NCBI GenBank assembly: GCA_016212515.1
Contig: JACRFZ010000110.1
Span: forward strand, 1-43,938
From: Candidatus Melainabacteria bacterium
Lineage (GTDB): Bacteria > Cyanobacteriota > Vampirovibrionia > Obscuribacterales > Obscuribacteraceae
Direction: 5' to 3'
Length of the DNA stretch: 43,938 nucleotides
In this document: positions 1-8,457 of the stretch, in pieces
Numbering within the stretch: position 1 is the stretch's first letter
Layout of the letters: each line of letters begins with the position of its first letter
Position numbers and translations under genes: made by a program
The notes under the pieces: generated by a model
Databases searched by the model: none
Told to the model about the DNA's origin: nothing
What the model saw: the letters and a program-made list of their open reading frames with translations, nothing else

Positions 1-1
1 A

Positions 2-97
2 GGAACTTTGGAAGATAAGGAACTTATAGCCAGAATGAATGAGATTGCAATCTATCATTTTCTTGATTTTCCAAGTAAGAAAGGCTCAAAGCCTTGA
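2..97 (+). CDS. C-terminal tail of a truncated upstream gene
   Basis: An open frame enters from the left edge and stops with TGA at 95-97, giving about 31 residues that end in ...FPSKKGSKP. The tail is charged and has no recognisable motif. It lies 88 bases before the SUKH gene on the same strand. SUKH proteins often follow the toxin they neutralise, so this could be the end of a polymorphic toxin, but that is inference from position only. The stretch is also short enough to be open by chance. Confidence 0.35.
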   Translation, partial: GTLEDKELIARMNEIAIYHFLDFPSKKGSKP

Positions 98-185
98 ACC
101 TTTCATGCTGTCAGCGGCGGGTGTCCGCAACCTTATTTGTTTGGAGTTGGTTTGTTTAGTGTCCATTTTCGATGGTCGATTTTAA

Positions 186-587
186 ATGAGTAAGGTTGAG
201 GAGCTACTCTCCCGCAGTTCTCTGAAGAGGGCTCGAACGGGAGCTTCGAGCGAAGAGCTGTCCTTGTTGATTAGTAAATCTCCGACAGAGATTCCCGGCG
301 AACTTCTGGAGTTTTTGAGAATTACCAATGGCGGAGACGGAAAACTTTCTGAATATCCGCATTTCGTAATATTTTTTGCGGCGAGCCACATTCTAGCTAT
401 TAACGCAGCTTTCCCCGGAGAGTTTGGTCTTTTTGCTTTTGCGATGAATGGTGTCGGAACCTACATGGCATTCGACTGTAGGCTAAAGCCTTCTGGGATC
501 GTTGCAGTTGAGGTTCCTTTTGACGATAGCGTTAAGCCCAGGTTCCTTGCCAGAGACTTTGCCTCCTTCTTGCTTTTAGTGAAGTGA
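186..587 (+). CDS. SMI1/KNR4 (SUKH) family protein
   Basis: 133 residues, about the usual length of a single SUKH domain. The pattern matches the family: a P-x-E-L-L-E-F-L helix followed by TNGG (residues 40-50), a central F-G-L-F strand pair, an F-D-C strand, and a C-terminal ARDFASFLLL helix. In bacteria this fold is best known as an immunity protein for contact-dependent or polymorphic toxins; some members have unrelated binding roles. No signal peptide, so it should act in the cytoplasm. The ATG at 186 has no clear ribosome binding site. The gene and its upstream flank look more AT-rich than the genes after it, consistent with an accessory region. Immunity function is inferred. Confidence 0.75.
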   Translation: MSKVEELLSRSSLKRARTGASSEELSLLISKSPTEIPGELLEFLRITNGGDGKLSEYPHFVIFFAASHILAINAAFPGEFGLFAFAMNGVGTYMAFDCRLKPSGIVAVEVPFDDSVKPRFLARDFASFLLLVK

Positions 588-666
588 AGTCCTTAAGGTG
601 TGAACCTCGACAAGACGATTGAGTAGTTATTTTTAGATGCAGGTTGCCACCTCGCACTTCCACCCA

Positions 667-1701
667 TTACCAGATCTCCAGCTTGCTTCTCAGCCACTGA
701 GTCGACTTGGGAAATGCCTGCATCACCTGTTTGCATTCTTCATCATTGGTATTATCGCCGATTAGAGCGCCTGTGATGTCGGAGCAGGCCTCCATTGGTT
801 TTAGGTAGTATCGGTTTGCCGATTGTGTTTCTTCGCTCATCGCCGCAATATCATCTTTATGCCTCAGCAGAAATTCCGGGTTGAGCGAGAGTCGCATCAG
901 GTCGTCAATTCCATGTCCCATTTCATGAATTGCGCAGTTGTAGATAGCAATATCCGAAAAGGGTTCTTTGAGTTGCGTGGTGCCCCTCACCATTGGTCTT
1001 TCAAATAGTCCTATATCCGGTCCGCCATTATCTCTGTGGTAGGTCTGCCCGCCCACTTCTCCAATCACGAGCTCCGATCCGTCTACCTTTGCCTCTAATT
1101 CTTTGTGTCCAGGCCATCTATCCATACTATTGGGAGCGATGGTGAAAGTGGCACCACTTTCACTGAGCATCTTGTAATAGGGCGCTCTTATTTTTCTGAT
1201 GGCGCGTTTGACAATTTCCACCGTGTGCGCGCTCACCGGTGCATGGCCATACTGTGGAGGAATCAGGATTATCCTGTCGATAAAGTTTTCCTTGCCGGCC
1301 GGGGAGACAACCTTCTTAGCCTGCGGCAGAATGGAAGCGTATCTACTGGCTGTGAGTGAGTCTATGCGCACGGCTTGATGAAAGGCAAGCTGTGCTTCCT
1401 TGCTGGTTGGATACTTGCTCATGAGCTGGCAGTAGGTGTCCAGGGCGCGCTTCTGATCGCCGCAGCCGTTATAGGCATAAGCAACGTAAAGGTAGACGGA
1501 GGGTTGGGCGGTGCCTTTGGCAATGACGTCGCTCAGTTTTTGTGCGGCGGTGCGATAGTCTCGTCGGTTGTAGGCGGCCAGTCCTTCTTGCAAATTCGAT
1601 GTGCCCTGGCCTAGGGCAGAGTTGTGATTCAATAGTGTTGCAGTTATGGCAATTAGCCAGGTGCTTGTGGATATGTTCTTGATCAACTGATTTTCTTTCA
1701 A
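667..1701 (-). CDS. Secreted TPR-containing zinc metallopeptidase, M34/PPEP-like
   Basis: From the TTG start chosen at 1701 the protein has 344 residues: a hydrophobic signal sequence (about 6-28, ending near ALGQG), a TPR-like helical repeat region (about 30-100), then a peptidase domain. The zinc site is HEMGH (His259, Glu260, His263), followed 41 residues later by Glu304 in MEACSD, the spacing expected of the third ligand in anthrax lethal factor-like peptidases and Pro-Pro endopeptidases. The frame is open back to 1854, but that extension overlaps the upstream gene and looks non-protein, and the signal peptide begins only after 1701. No good Shine-Dalgarno supports the TTG, so the exact start is uncertain. 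Third gene of a minus-strand run with 1763-4249 and 4252-5022. Family assignment is from motifs; substrate unknown. Confidence 0.7.
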   Translation of the reverse strand: MKENQLIKNISTSTWLIAITATLLNHNSALGQGTSNLQEGLAAYNRRDYRTAAQKLSDVIAKGTAQPSVYLYVAYAYNGCGDQKRALDTYCQLMSKYPTSKEAQLAFHQAVRIDSLTASRYASILPQAKKVVSPAGKENFIDRIILIPPQYGHAPVSAHTVEIVKRAIRKIRAPYYKMLSESGATFTIAPNSMDRWPGHKELEAKVDGSELVIGEVGGQTYHRDNGGPDIGLFERPMVRGTTQLKEPFSDIAIYNCAIHEMGHGIDDLMRLSLNPEFLLRHKDDIAAMSEETQSANRYYLKPMEACSDITGALIGDNTNDEECKQVMQAFPKSTQWLRSKLEIW

Positions 1702-1762
1702 GGGTCGAGGGGACTTGTGGCGCAATTGTGCAAAGTGTCTGCTTCCGGGGTCTCCATTGCTA

Positions 1763-4249
1763 TTAATACCAGTATGGTGCCTTCTGCGTCCATTTGCCGG
1801 TGGGGAAATGTTTGTGCAGCAGGTTGTGGGCCTTGTGGGAATACTGGCTGGCAAGCTCGGTGCGGGGGCTCCACTTGGCCAGTTTGACTATTCTGTAGAG
1901 CATCTCTTCCAGATCCTGGTCGTGCGGATCATTTCTCTTTAGTTTATCGAAGACGGCCTCACCAAGGAAGTTTGACGGTGATAGACGGCTTAAGACGATT
2001 GCTTCCTCTTGCGCTTGCTTGCGCTCAGCGGCAGATAGCTTGCCGCTGATACCAGTTTTGTAGTATTGAAGCAGCATCTGATCGTAGCCGCTTTCGTTTT
2101 TGAGCACGGCGCCGCGGTCTTCGTTTTCTCCTTTAAAGAAGTCCGAGTACTCTTCCTCTTTAGTTTGAACGGGGGCTTTGGCTTGCATGGGCACCCAGAA
2201 GTTTTGATTGTAGTAGTCGAATTCATTTATCTTGAGACCGTGCCGCTCCACCCCTGATGCCAGGTAGGGGCTCAGCCCGAAGTTGCGCAGAGCGAGTTTA
2301 GCGAGGATATAGCGGCTTTCCGTTTCCGGGGCGCTGTCGCAGGCGCGAATCAGGGACGCCAGATTTGGATAGGCCCGGCATAAGGGCTCGGTTAGCTTTC
2401 TTGCCGCACTTCTATTGCCGAGGAGGTGGGCCCGCATCCAGGTCACTCTCGTAAGGCGCGAGCGGCAGGCGGCATCGAGTGCGGGGTCGAAGCAGAGCTT
2501 GAGCCAGAGGGAAAGGGGCAGGTTTCGGTTCAGATCAGAAGCCACTTCGTTATCGAGAGCGGCGCTTTCTCTTGTGTAAGTACCTTCGGGCAAGTTTTGC
2601 TTCTTGAGCCAGTCGGCAGGCACATAATCATCGTTTTCATTTTGCTCGGGGGCTTGCATAAAGGCAGCATGCAGATAGTCGCTTTCACCCTTTGCGACTG
2701 CCAGGTACTGGGCTTTGAAGAGGTTCAAGGTGGTGGGTGAAAGCTGGTTGCTCTCTTTCAATAATTGGCTCAGTTTGAGCCGGGCTTCAGTTGCTTTGCC
2801 GGCTTTGATCATGTCGTCCACCAGAAAGAAGCTGGCGGTCAGATAGGCCGGTGAAGTCGGCGTAAGCTTCTCGGCTGCCGCCTTCACATCAATTCTTTCC
2901 GGTCCCGATAAGCCGCCCGTCAGAAGAGCGCCTATAAGCCAGGTCTGACTCTTGTCCTTGCGGAACTGAGCGAGGGCATGGGCGGCCTTTAGCTTGTGGA
3001 TTTCCTTTTTCTTTTCTTGAAAAACAAGGCTGTCGAAGGCATAGGGGTCATAGCGCGATTGTACCGTTTCCAGCCAATCCGTAAGGTCCTGTTTGCCCAT
3101 CAAGGCCAGGCGACCTTCAAAATATTTGTTCCACTGGCGCTTTTCCTTTTCCAGTTTGGCTGCTTCCATTTCTTTGGTGACGGTATCGGTGTTTTCAGTT
3201 GCCGCACCCTCTTTAGGCTTTTCTTCTTCCACTTCACCGTAGCAACCTGAGCTTTCCATTTCATCCATGGCGAAGGTGAGGTCGCCTACTTCCGCACCGA
3301 ATCTTTCTTGACCCGGTTTGAGGATTTTCTCCGTGGTGGCTTCTAGGAGCTGCTCTCTTGAGAGTTCGCCATAAAATAGTGGTGCTTTCAAATCTAGAAG
3401 GGCAAGTCGCATTTCCGGATCTTTTTCTTGCTTGAGTTGTTTGTCGATAAAATCAGTGGCGGTTTCCCTGCTCAGGCTCTCATCCTGGCCGAAGGCACCA
3501 TTAGCCAGAGAGCGAGCCGTCATGTAGACGGCTAGACTTTTGTAGCGGGGACTGTTTTCTTTGGCTAGCTCCTGGTAGAGGCGGGCTGCTTCTTTGAATC
3601 GACCACCATAAAACATAAGAGAGGCTTCCTGATAGAGGCGATCCTGGCGTGCTCTTTCGCTAAATTTGCTGCTCAGAGGTGGAAGTTTGGGCAGGGTGGC
3701 ATCTTTTGTTTCGGCGCCTGCCACTTCAAAGACAATGTCCTGGGCGGCAATCCAGTTTCTGATTTGCTCTTTTGAGACCTGGCTTTTGATCAGGCTCTGA
3801 AGCGTGTCATAGGCTTGTCGGAAGGCGTCTGGCTGTAAATTGGAGGAGCTATCGTAGTAGTTCTTTTCTTTAGCCTTTGGACCAAGAGCGCTTTTGCGCA
3901 AGCTCAAGTAATCTTCCGTGATTTTGTAAGAGTAGTCGCTATTGCCTGACAAACTGCGCAGTCGCTTTTGCCAGAGGCGCAGCATGCTTCTTTGCTCGAC
4001 TGCACTGAGGGGGCTACCATTGAGATAGCGGTAGGCCACAACCAGGTATGACTTGGCATAGCTTGGTTGCAAAATGCCGAGGCGGCCTGCGGCGAAGTTT
4101 TTGAGAGGCAGATCGGGACGCGCAGTGTTGAAGAAAACCTGGTAAGGAAAGCCGGGGCTGCAAGCCATCAACGGTGCCGGACCAGCTGCCAGAAGGAGGC
4201 TTGCGGCGGCCGCCAGTGCCAGTAATTTGTGGAGGGGTTTGCTTTTCAC
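1763..4249 (-). CDS. Large exported protein of unknown function, possible lipoprotein
   Basis: 828 residues starting at GTG (GAGGAA lies 11-12 bases upstream). The first 30 residues form a signal peptide ending PLMAC, followed by SPGFPYQVFF. Cys30 could be lipidated, although the -2 Met is not typical of a lipobox. Exported proteins with a Cys-x-Pro-x-Phe-Pro segment right after the signal occur in several diderm phyla without assigned function. The rest is mostly helical and Ala/Leu/Lys/Glu-rich, with TPR-like stretches (around residues 205-245 and 480-520) and a charged Glu/Lys low-complexity section near 335-365. It begins 2 bases after the DUF3142 stop, so the two are surely co-transcribed and probably translationally coupled. 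Function not recognised. Confidence 0.75.
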   Translation of the reverse strand: MKSKPLHKLLALAAAASLLLAAGPAPLMACSPGFPYQVFFNTARPDLPLKNFAAGRLGILQPSYAKSYLVVAYRYLNGSPLSAVEQRSMLRLWQKRLRSLSGNSDYSYKITEDYLSLRKSALGPKAKEKNYYDSSSNLQPDAFRQAYDTLQSLIKSQVSKEQIRNWIAAQDIVFEVAGAETKDATLPKLPPLSSKFSERARQDRLYQEASLMFYGGRFKEAARLYQELAKENSPRYKSLAVYMTARSLANGAFGQDESLSRETATDFIDKQLKQEKDPEMRLALLDLKAPLFYGELSREQLLEATTEKILKPGQERFGAEVGDLTFAMDEMESSGCYGEVEEEKPKEGAATENTDTVTKEMEAAKLEKEKRQWNKYFEGRLALMGKQDLTDWLETVQSRYDPYAFDSLVFQEKKKEIHKLKAAHALAQFRKDKSQTWLIGALLTGGLSGPERIDVKAAAEKLTPTSPAYLTASFFLVDDMIKAGKATEARLKLSQLLKESNQLSPTTLNLFKAQYLAVAKGESDYLHAAFMQAPEQNENDDYVPADWLKKQNLPEGTYTRESAALDNEVASDLNRNLPLSLWLKLCFDPALDAACRSRLTRVTWMRAHLLGNRSAARKLTEPLCRAYPNLASLIRACDSAPETESRYILAKLALRNFGLSPYLASGVERHGLKINEFDYYNQNFWVPMQAKAPVQTKEEEYSDFFKGENEDRGAVLKNESGYDQMLLQYYKTGISGKLSAAERKQAQEEAIVLSRLSPSNFLGEAVFDKLKRNDPHDQDLEEMLYRIVKLAKWSPRTELASQYSHKAHNLLHKHFPTGKWTQKAPYWY

Positions 4250-4251
4250 TT

Positions 4252-5022
4252 TCAGTTGTTCCTCAGAATTTCTTTTGCGTGATCGAAACTTTCTTTCGTC
4301 CAGGGATGGGCGTTAAATAGATAGATGGTTCTGGCTGCCTTGAGGGTACCCAGTTCTTTCAGTCTGCGATTGACTGCTTCTTCCCAGGTGCCGATGCCTA
4401 CGGTCTGCGGCTTTTGCCTGGTGAAGGTTTCCAGGTCGGATTTGCCGACCTTGCCCAGGCTGAAAAGCATGGTTACCCTTTCATCGCAAATGTCTTTGGG
4501 CAACCAATTGTCGGTGCTCCAGGAAGCCAGGCTGGTGATACCGATGGTGGTGCGGTCACTATGCGCTAGCCGCTGCTTTGGCTGCTCTTGCTGGGGCTTT
4601 TCTTGCTTTTGAAGTCCATCGAGGCGCTGGCGTAGCTCTCGCAGCAGGGTCAGGTAGAAGGGGCGCTCATCCTGGGCGGCATCAAAATCTATTTGTATAT
4701 GTTCGGCCTTACTCTTGTTCAGTACTTTCATAGCGATATCGCTGACGGCTTGGCTTTGTTCAGGCGTTAAGGCGGCAGCTCTGGTTTCTATGCGTAAGAC
4801 CGGAAATCTTTCGATATTGTCGGGAATTTTCAGGCTTTTGGCGGCGCCATTGAAGAAGACCCGCTGACCACGCAGGGTGGCGGTGCCGGCATAGTAGGCT
4901 ACCCGGGCTTTCTCGTTTTTCAAGAAGCTCAGGTCTTGAGGGTAGTCCCAGCTCCAGAGTACAAGGTCGGGGCCGGCCTGCAGGAAAAGCGAAGTAAGAA
5001 GTAAAGGCCACTTGCCTGCCAT
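4252..5022 (-). CDS. DUF3142 family protein
   Basis: 256 residues. Family hallmarks: LVLWSWDYPQDL near the N-terminus, VAYYAGT, a VLRIE strand, the acidic motif QIDFDA (around 125-130) followed by RPFYLTLLRELR, then ITSLASWSTDNWLPKD and VTMLFSLGK. These resemble a TIM-barrel glycosidase-like core with acidic residues at strand ends, but no activity is established for the family. The N-terminus is a short hydrophobic segment (KWPLLLTSLFLQAGPD), probably a signal peptide. ATG at 5022 has GGAG about 9 bases upstream. First gene of a minus-strand operon with the large exported protein and perhaps the metallopeptidase. Confidence 0.8.
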   Translation of the reverse strand: MAGKWPLLLTSLFLQAGPDLVLWSWDYPQDLSFLKNEKARVAYYAGTATLRGQRVFFNGAAKSLKIPDNIERFPVLRIETRAAALTPEQSQAVSDIAMKVLNKSKAEHIQIDFDAAQDERPFYLTLLRELRQRLDGLQKQEKPQQEQPKQRLAHSDRTTIGITSLASWSTDNWLPKDICDERVTMLFSLGKVGKSDLETFTRQKPQTVGIGTWEEAVNRRLKELGTLKAARTIYLFNAHPWTKESFDHAKEILRNN

Positions 5023-5071
5023 CGGTTTTGCTCCGGCGCTTTCTTGCGGTAATTTGTCAGGAATTCGGAGT

Positions 5072-5131
5072 TTGTTAGCTCTGGTTTGCCTGAGGCATAT
5101 AATAGACGAAAGACGCTTTTAAATTTAGGAG
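5072..5131 (+). promoter_or_regulatory. Promoter and ribosome binding site of the membrane protein/DUF1800/DUF1501 operon
   Basis: A perfect TATAAT is at 5098-5103. The best -35 candidate is TTGTTA at 5072-5077, with a long 20-base spacer. AGGAG at 5127-5131 sits 11 bases before the ATG at 5143. This arrangement argues against starting translation at the in-frame TTG at 5086, which would lie upstream of the transcription start. Seen in sequence; activity is inferred. Confidence 0.5.
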
Positions 5132-5142
5132 AAGCCGCTGCC

Positions 5143-5679
5143 ATGATGTTAGCCGACACGATGGCCGTATTTTTTGTGGTAGTGGGGCTGATTCTCACTT
5201 TGCCGGCTCTCTGGCTGACTTTACTCGGTCTCTGGCCCGGGGCGGTGGAGGCTTCCTGCCAGGCTTCTTCCCGCAAGCTCTGGAAATCTTTTTTAGTGGG
5301 TTTGCCCTTCCTGGTGCTTACGGTCATCCTGGTGGGTGTTTTCAGCAAACTGCCCGAGGGCATCGGGGGAATGCTTGCCATTGCCGTGCTAGCCTTTGCT
5401 TTGCTCTTCGCCAATATCGGTCTTTCGGGGTTGGTTACCCTTGTGGGGCGGCGCTTGCCGTCTCCCCGCGATCAAGTGCGACCCTGGCTGCCTACTTTGC
5501 GAGGCGGGCTGCTGATGGTGCTTTCCTTTATTTTGCCGCTACTGGGCTGGTTCTTGCTCTTGCCGGCGGCCCTCGTCATTGGCTACGGTTCTTTTGTGCG
5601 AGGGCTTCTAGCTCTAAGGCGACAGGCGCCCCCTGGTGCCGCGGTTAATTTGGAAGCGCCGTCTCAGGTTGCAAGCTGA
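5143..5679 (+). CDS. Small multi-pass membrane protein
   Basis: 178 residues from the ATG at 5143 (a second ATG follows at once). About four hydrophobic segments are visible, near residues 7-29, 47-66, 71-97 and 121-155, with a short basic loop (GRRLPSPRDQVRP) between the third and fourth. No known domain recognised. Its stop overlaps the ATG of the DUF1800 gene by one base, so the two are translationally coupled. That suggests a membrane partner, anchor or export helper for the exported DUF1800/DUF1501 pair; this role is only inferred from context. Confidence 0.75.
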   Translation: MMLADTMAVFFVVVGLILTLPALWLTLLGLWPGAVEASCQASSRKLWKSFLVGLPFLVLTVILVGVFSKLPEGIGGMLAIAVLAFALLFANIGLSGLVTLVGRRLPSPRDQVRPWLPTLRGGLLMVLSFILPLLGWFLLLPAALVIGYGSFVRGLLALRRQAPPGAAVNLEAPSQVAS

Positions 5680-7163
5680 TGACCGTAAGCCGCAGGGATG
5701 TGCTTTTGACTGCGGCTTTTGCCGGGCTGTCTCTGTCCGGCTGCTCACTGTTGCGTAATGCCGTAGCCGAGAATCTGGGTGAGAGGGTCCCCGGTAAGCT
5801 CTGCCGCAACTGGGGGAAGGACATCGACCCTGATTTTCACTTATTGAGCCGGGCCGGCTTTGGCGGTTATCCCGGTGATCTGGAGCGGCTTAAGAAGATA
5901 GGGCGCAAAGCCTGGTTGGAAGAGCAGCTTAATCCCGATTCAATTGACGATAAGGCCTGTGATTGGCGCTCGCGGCGTTTTGAAAGTCTGGAAATAGACC
6001 CGGGCACGGCCTATGAGTTTAAGAGGGAGGCCCTGCGCTCGGACATGGTGCGGCATTCTCTTTTAAAAGCGGTATATAGCCGCCGTCAGTTACTGGAAGT
6101 GATGGTGGAATTCTGGACTGATCACTTTAACATTAGCCTGGAGAAAGGCGATTGCATTTACCTCAAGCCTACAGATGACAGCAAAGTGGTGCGAGCCCAT
6201 GCTCTCGGAAAGTTTTCCGACCTACTGCTTGCTTCGGCGCGCTCACCGGCCATGCTCGTTTACCTCGATGGTAAAGACAATAAGCGCCGCAACTTGATGG
6301 AAAAGCCCAACGAGAACTATGCCAGGGAACTTTTAGAGTTGCACACCATGGGGGTAAACGGCGGCTATACGCAGTTGGATGTTTTGAACGTGGCTAGGGC
6401 CCTCTCTGGCTTCCGTTTGCACGAGAGGCATGGGCGTGGTCAGGCCTACTTTGACAAGAGCTGCCATGATGACGGCGAGAAGTTGGTGCTCGGCAAACGC
6501 ATCGCCCCCGGCGGCGGCGAAAAAGATCTGAAAGACGTGCTCGACATTGTTCTCGCCCACCCTTCTACGGCTCGCTATATTGCCTACAAGCTTACCAGGC
6601 ACTTTGTCAGTGATGAGCCACCGCCTCGGTTATGCGCCCTTGTGGCTCAGACTTTCACCGATACCGGCGGTGATATCAAGGCCATGCTCCGCACCATATT
6701 TGATGCCGAGCAGTTTTATGATCCTTCCCTGCGCGGAGCCAAATTTAAGCGCCCTTTCCGCTTTGTGGTCAGTTCCCTGCGCAGCCTGGCGGCCGATACC
6801 GATGCTTCCAAGGAACTTTGCCAGTTCTTGAGTCGCATGGGGCAGGCTCCTTTTCAATATCCGACCCCCGACGGCTATCCGGTAGAGCGGGAACCCTGGC
6901 TGGGAAGCTTGCTCTGGCGTTGGAATTTCGCCCTCACTCTTTGCCTGGGCGGTGTCGAAGGTGTGAATGTGAAGAATTCCATGGAGCGCCTGGAAGCGGC
7001 TCTTGCCGATGGAAAAGTCGATGCGGCGCTGATTTTCCCATATTTTACCGGGCGCAAACCCCGGCCGGAAGAATTGTCTGCCTTTCAGGAATATAGCCAG
7101 GAGGCGCACCGCCGGGAACTCTTTGGACTGATTCTGGCTAGCCCCGCCTTTCAAATGTATTGA
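5679..7163 (+). CDS. DUF1800 family protein, Tat-exported lipoprotein
   Basis: 494 residues, normal for the family. The N-terminus has a twin-arginine motif (SRRDVLL, residues 4-10), a hydrophobic stretch and a lipobox LSGC (Cys22), predicting export of a folded protein and lipid anchoring. Family motifs: LLSRAGFGGYPGDLERL, the VEFWTDHFNI block, the ARELLELHTMGVNGGYTQ block, and ARALSGF. DUF1800 proteins are of unknown biochemical activity, are common in environmental bacteria and are usually encoded next to DUF1501, as here (next gene begins 2 bases after this stop). Confidence 0.9.
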   Translation: MTVSRRDVLLTAAFAGLSLSGCSLLRNAVAENLGERVPGKLCRNWGKDIDPDFHLLSRAGFGGYPGDLERLKKIGRKAWLEEQLNPDSIDDKACDWRSRRFESLEIDPGTAYEFKREALRSDMVRHSLLKAVYSRRQLLEVMVEFWTDHFNISLEKGDCIYLKPTDDSKVVRAHALGKFSDLLLASARSPAMLVYLDGKDNKRRNLMEKPNENYARELLELHTMGVNGGYTQLDVLNVARALSGFRLHERHGRGQAYFDKSCHDDGEKLVLGKRIAPGGGEKDLKDVLDIVLAHPSTARYIAYKLTRHFVSDEPPPRLCALVAQTFTDTGGDIKAMLRTIFDAEQFYDPSLRGAKFKRPFRFVVSSLRSLAADTDASKELCQFLSRMGQAPFQYPTPDGYPVEREPWLGSLLWRWNFALTLCLGGVEGVNVKNSMERLEAALADGKVDAALIFPYFTGRKPRPEELSAFQEYSQEAHRRELFGLILASPAFQMY

Positions 7164-7164
7164 T

Positions 7165-8433
7165 ATGAAAAAGAGCCGTCGTCGATTTTTACAAGAGTTA
7201 GCCCTGAAGCCATTTCAGTCGGGGCAGGAACAAGAGCAGGCGCAAGGAGGCGCCAATGCCAGGGCAAATGCCAACGCGCACACGCTGGTGGTGGTTTTCC
7301 TGCGGGGTGGGGCCGATACTCTCAATATGCTTGTGCCTTATGGTGACGATGACTACTATCGTTTCAGACCAAGCCTGGCCATTCAGCCCCAGGCAAAGGC
7401 CGGTAAGAATGGCTTTCTGCCTCTTGATTCCTTCTTTGGTTTGCATCCGCGTCTTGCACCGCTCCTGCCTATCTACAAAGAGGGACGGCTGGGGTTTTTG
7501 CCCGCAGTGGGTTCGGATAACTTGTCGGGTTCTCACTTTGATGCTCAGGATCAGATGGAGCACGGTGTCGCCTGGCGTAGTACCGCTAGTGGTGGCTGGC
7601 TGGGGCGCTATCTTTCCCTGAGCGGAGGGCACAGCCTGGGACCTCTCGCTGCCGTTTCCCTCAGTCCTTCCCTGCCTGAATCATTCAGGGGGGCACCGGC
7701 CGCCAGCGCCCTTTCCGGGGTGGAAGAAATTTCCATCAAGGCTGAAGGGGCACCGCACCTGACCGGGGTTTTGCAGAAACTTTATAAAGCCTGCCCGGAG
7801 CCGGAGCTGAGGGAGGCTGGTTTGAATACCCTGGCGCTGCTTGCGCGCATCTCCGAACTGAGAAAGGCTGAACTGGCCGGTCCCGGTGAGTCTGCCCTTT
7901 TTCCTGCTACCAGCTTCGGGCGGGGGCTTTTTCAAATTGCTCGGCTGGTGAAGGCGGGGGTGGGTCTCAATGTTGCCTGCCTGGATCTGGACGGTTGGGA
8001 CACCCACTTTGTGCAGGGCTCGGCCGAGGGTTTGCAGGCCGGCATTATTGCCGAGCTAGGTCAGGGGCTTTCCGCTTTCGACAAATGTCTGGGACCGCTC
8101 ATGAAAGGCGTCACCGTGGTGGTGCTGACGGAGTTTGGACGCCGGGTCTACGAGAATTCTTCTCTGGGCACCGATCATGGTCGTGGTTTCACTTTGATGG
8201 CCATGGGCGGCGGCATCAGAGGCGGCCAGGTGCACGGTCAGTGGCCGGGCTTGAAGGAAGACCTTGATGAACTGCGTCTGGCAAATTTAGCCCCCACCGG
8301 GCTTGCCGTCAAAGTTGATTACCGGGCCCCCCTGCTTGAGATTTTGCAAGGGGTGATGGGTGCGGGAGCTTATGGCGAACGTATCTTTCCAGGTTTTAAG
8401 CCAGGTGGCGGCACCGGGCTTGTGCAGGTCTGA
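7165..8433 (+). CDS. DUF1501 family protein
   Basis: 422 residues. Core motifs are clear: VFLRGGADTLNMLVPYGDDDYY, GLHPRLAPLLPIY, SHFDAQDQMEHG, LDLDGWDTHFVQG, and the C-terminal TEFGRRVYENSS...GTDHGRG. The last two resemble metal-binding motifs of the alkaline phosphatase superfamily, to which DUF1501 is related; substrate unknown. Partners normally carry a Tat signal. Here the start has an RRRFLQ twin-arginine-like motif, but it is followed by polar Gln/Ala/Asn-rich sequence rather than a hydrophobic stretch, so export on its own is doubtful. It follows DUF1800 with a 1-base gap. Confidence 0.9.
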   Translation: MKKSRRRFLQELALKPFQSGQEQEQAQGGANARANANAHTLVVVFLRGGADTLNMLVPYGDDDYYRFRPSLAIQPQAKAGKNGFLPLDSFFGLHPRLAPLLPIYKEGRLGFLPAVGSDNLSGSHFDAQDQMEHGVAWRSTASGGWLGRYLSLSGGHSLGPLAAVSLSPSLPESFRGAPAASALSGVEEISIKAEGAPHLTGVLQKLYKACPEPELREAGLNTLALLARISELRKAELAGPGESALFPATSFGRGLFQIARLVKAGVGLNVACLDLDGWDTHFVQGSAEGLQAGIIAELGQGLSAFDKCLGPLMKGVTVVVLTEFGRRVYENSSLGTDHGRGFTLMAMGGGIRGGQVHGQWPGLKEDLDELRLANLAPTGLAVKVDYRAPLLEILQGVMGAGAYGERIFPGFKPGGGTGLVQV

Positions 8434-8457
8434 TTGACGACTGCTGAGCGCCAGAAT

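Noticed and set aside
5086..5142. Upstream TTG start for the small membrane protein
   Set aside because: It lies before the TATAAT at 5098-5103, and AGGAG at 5127 points to the ATG at 5143.
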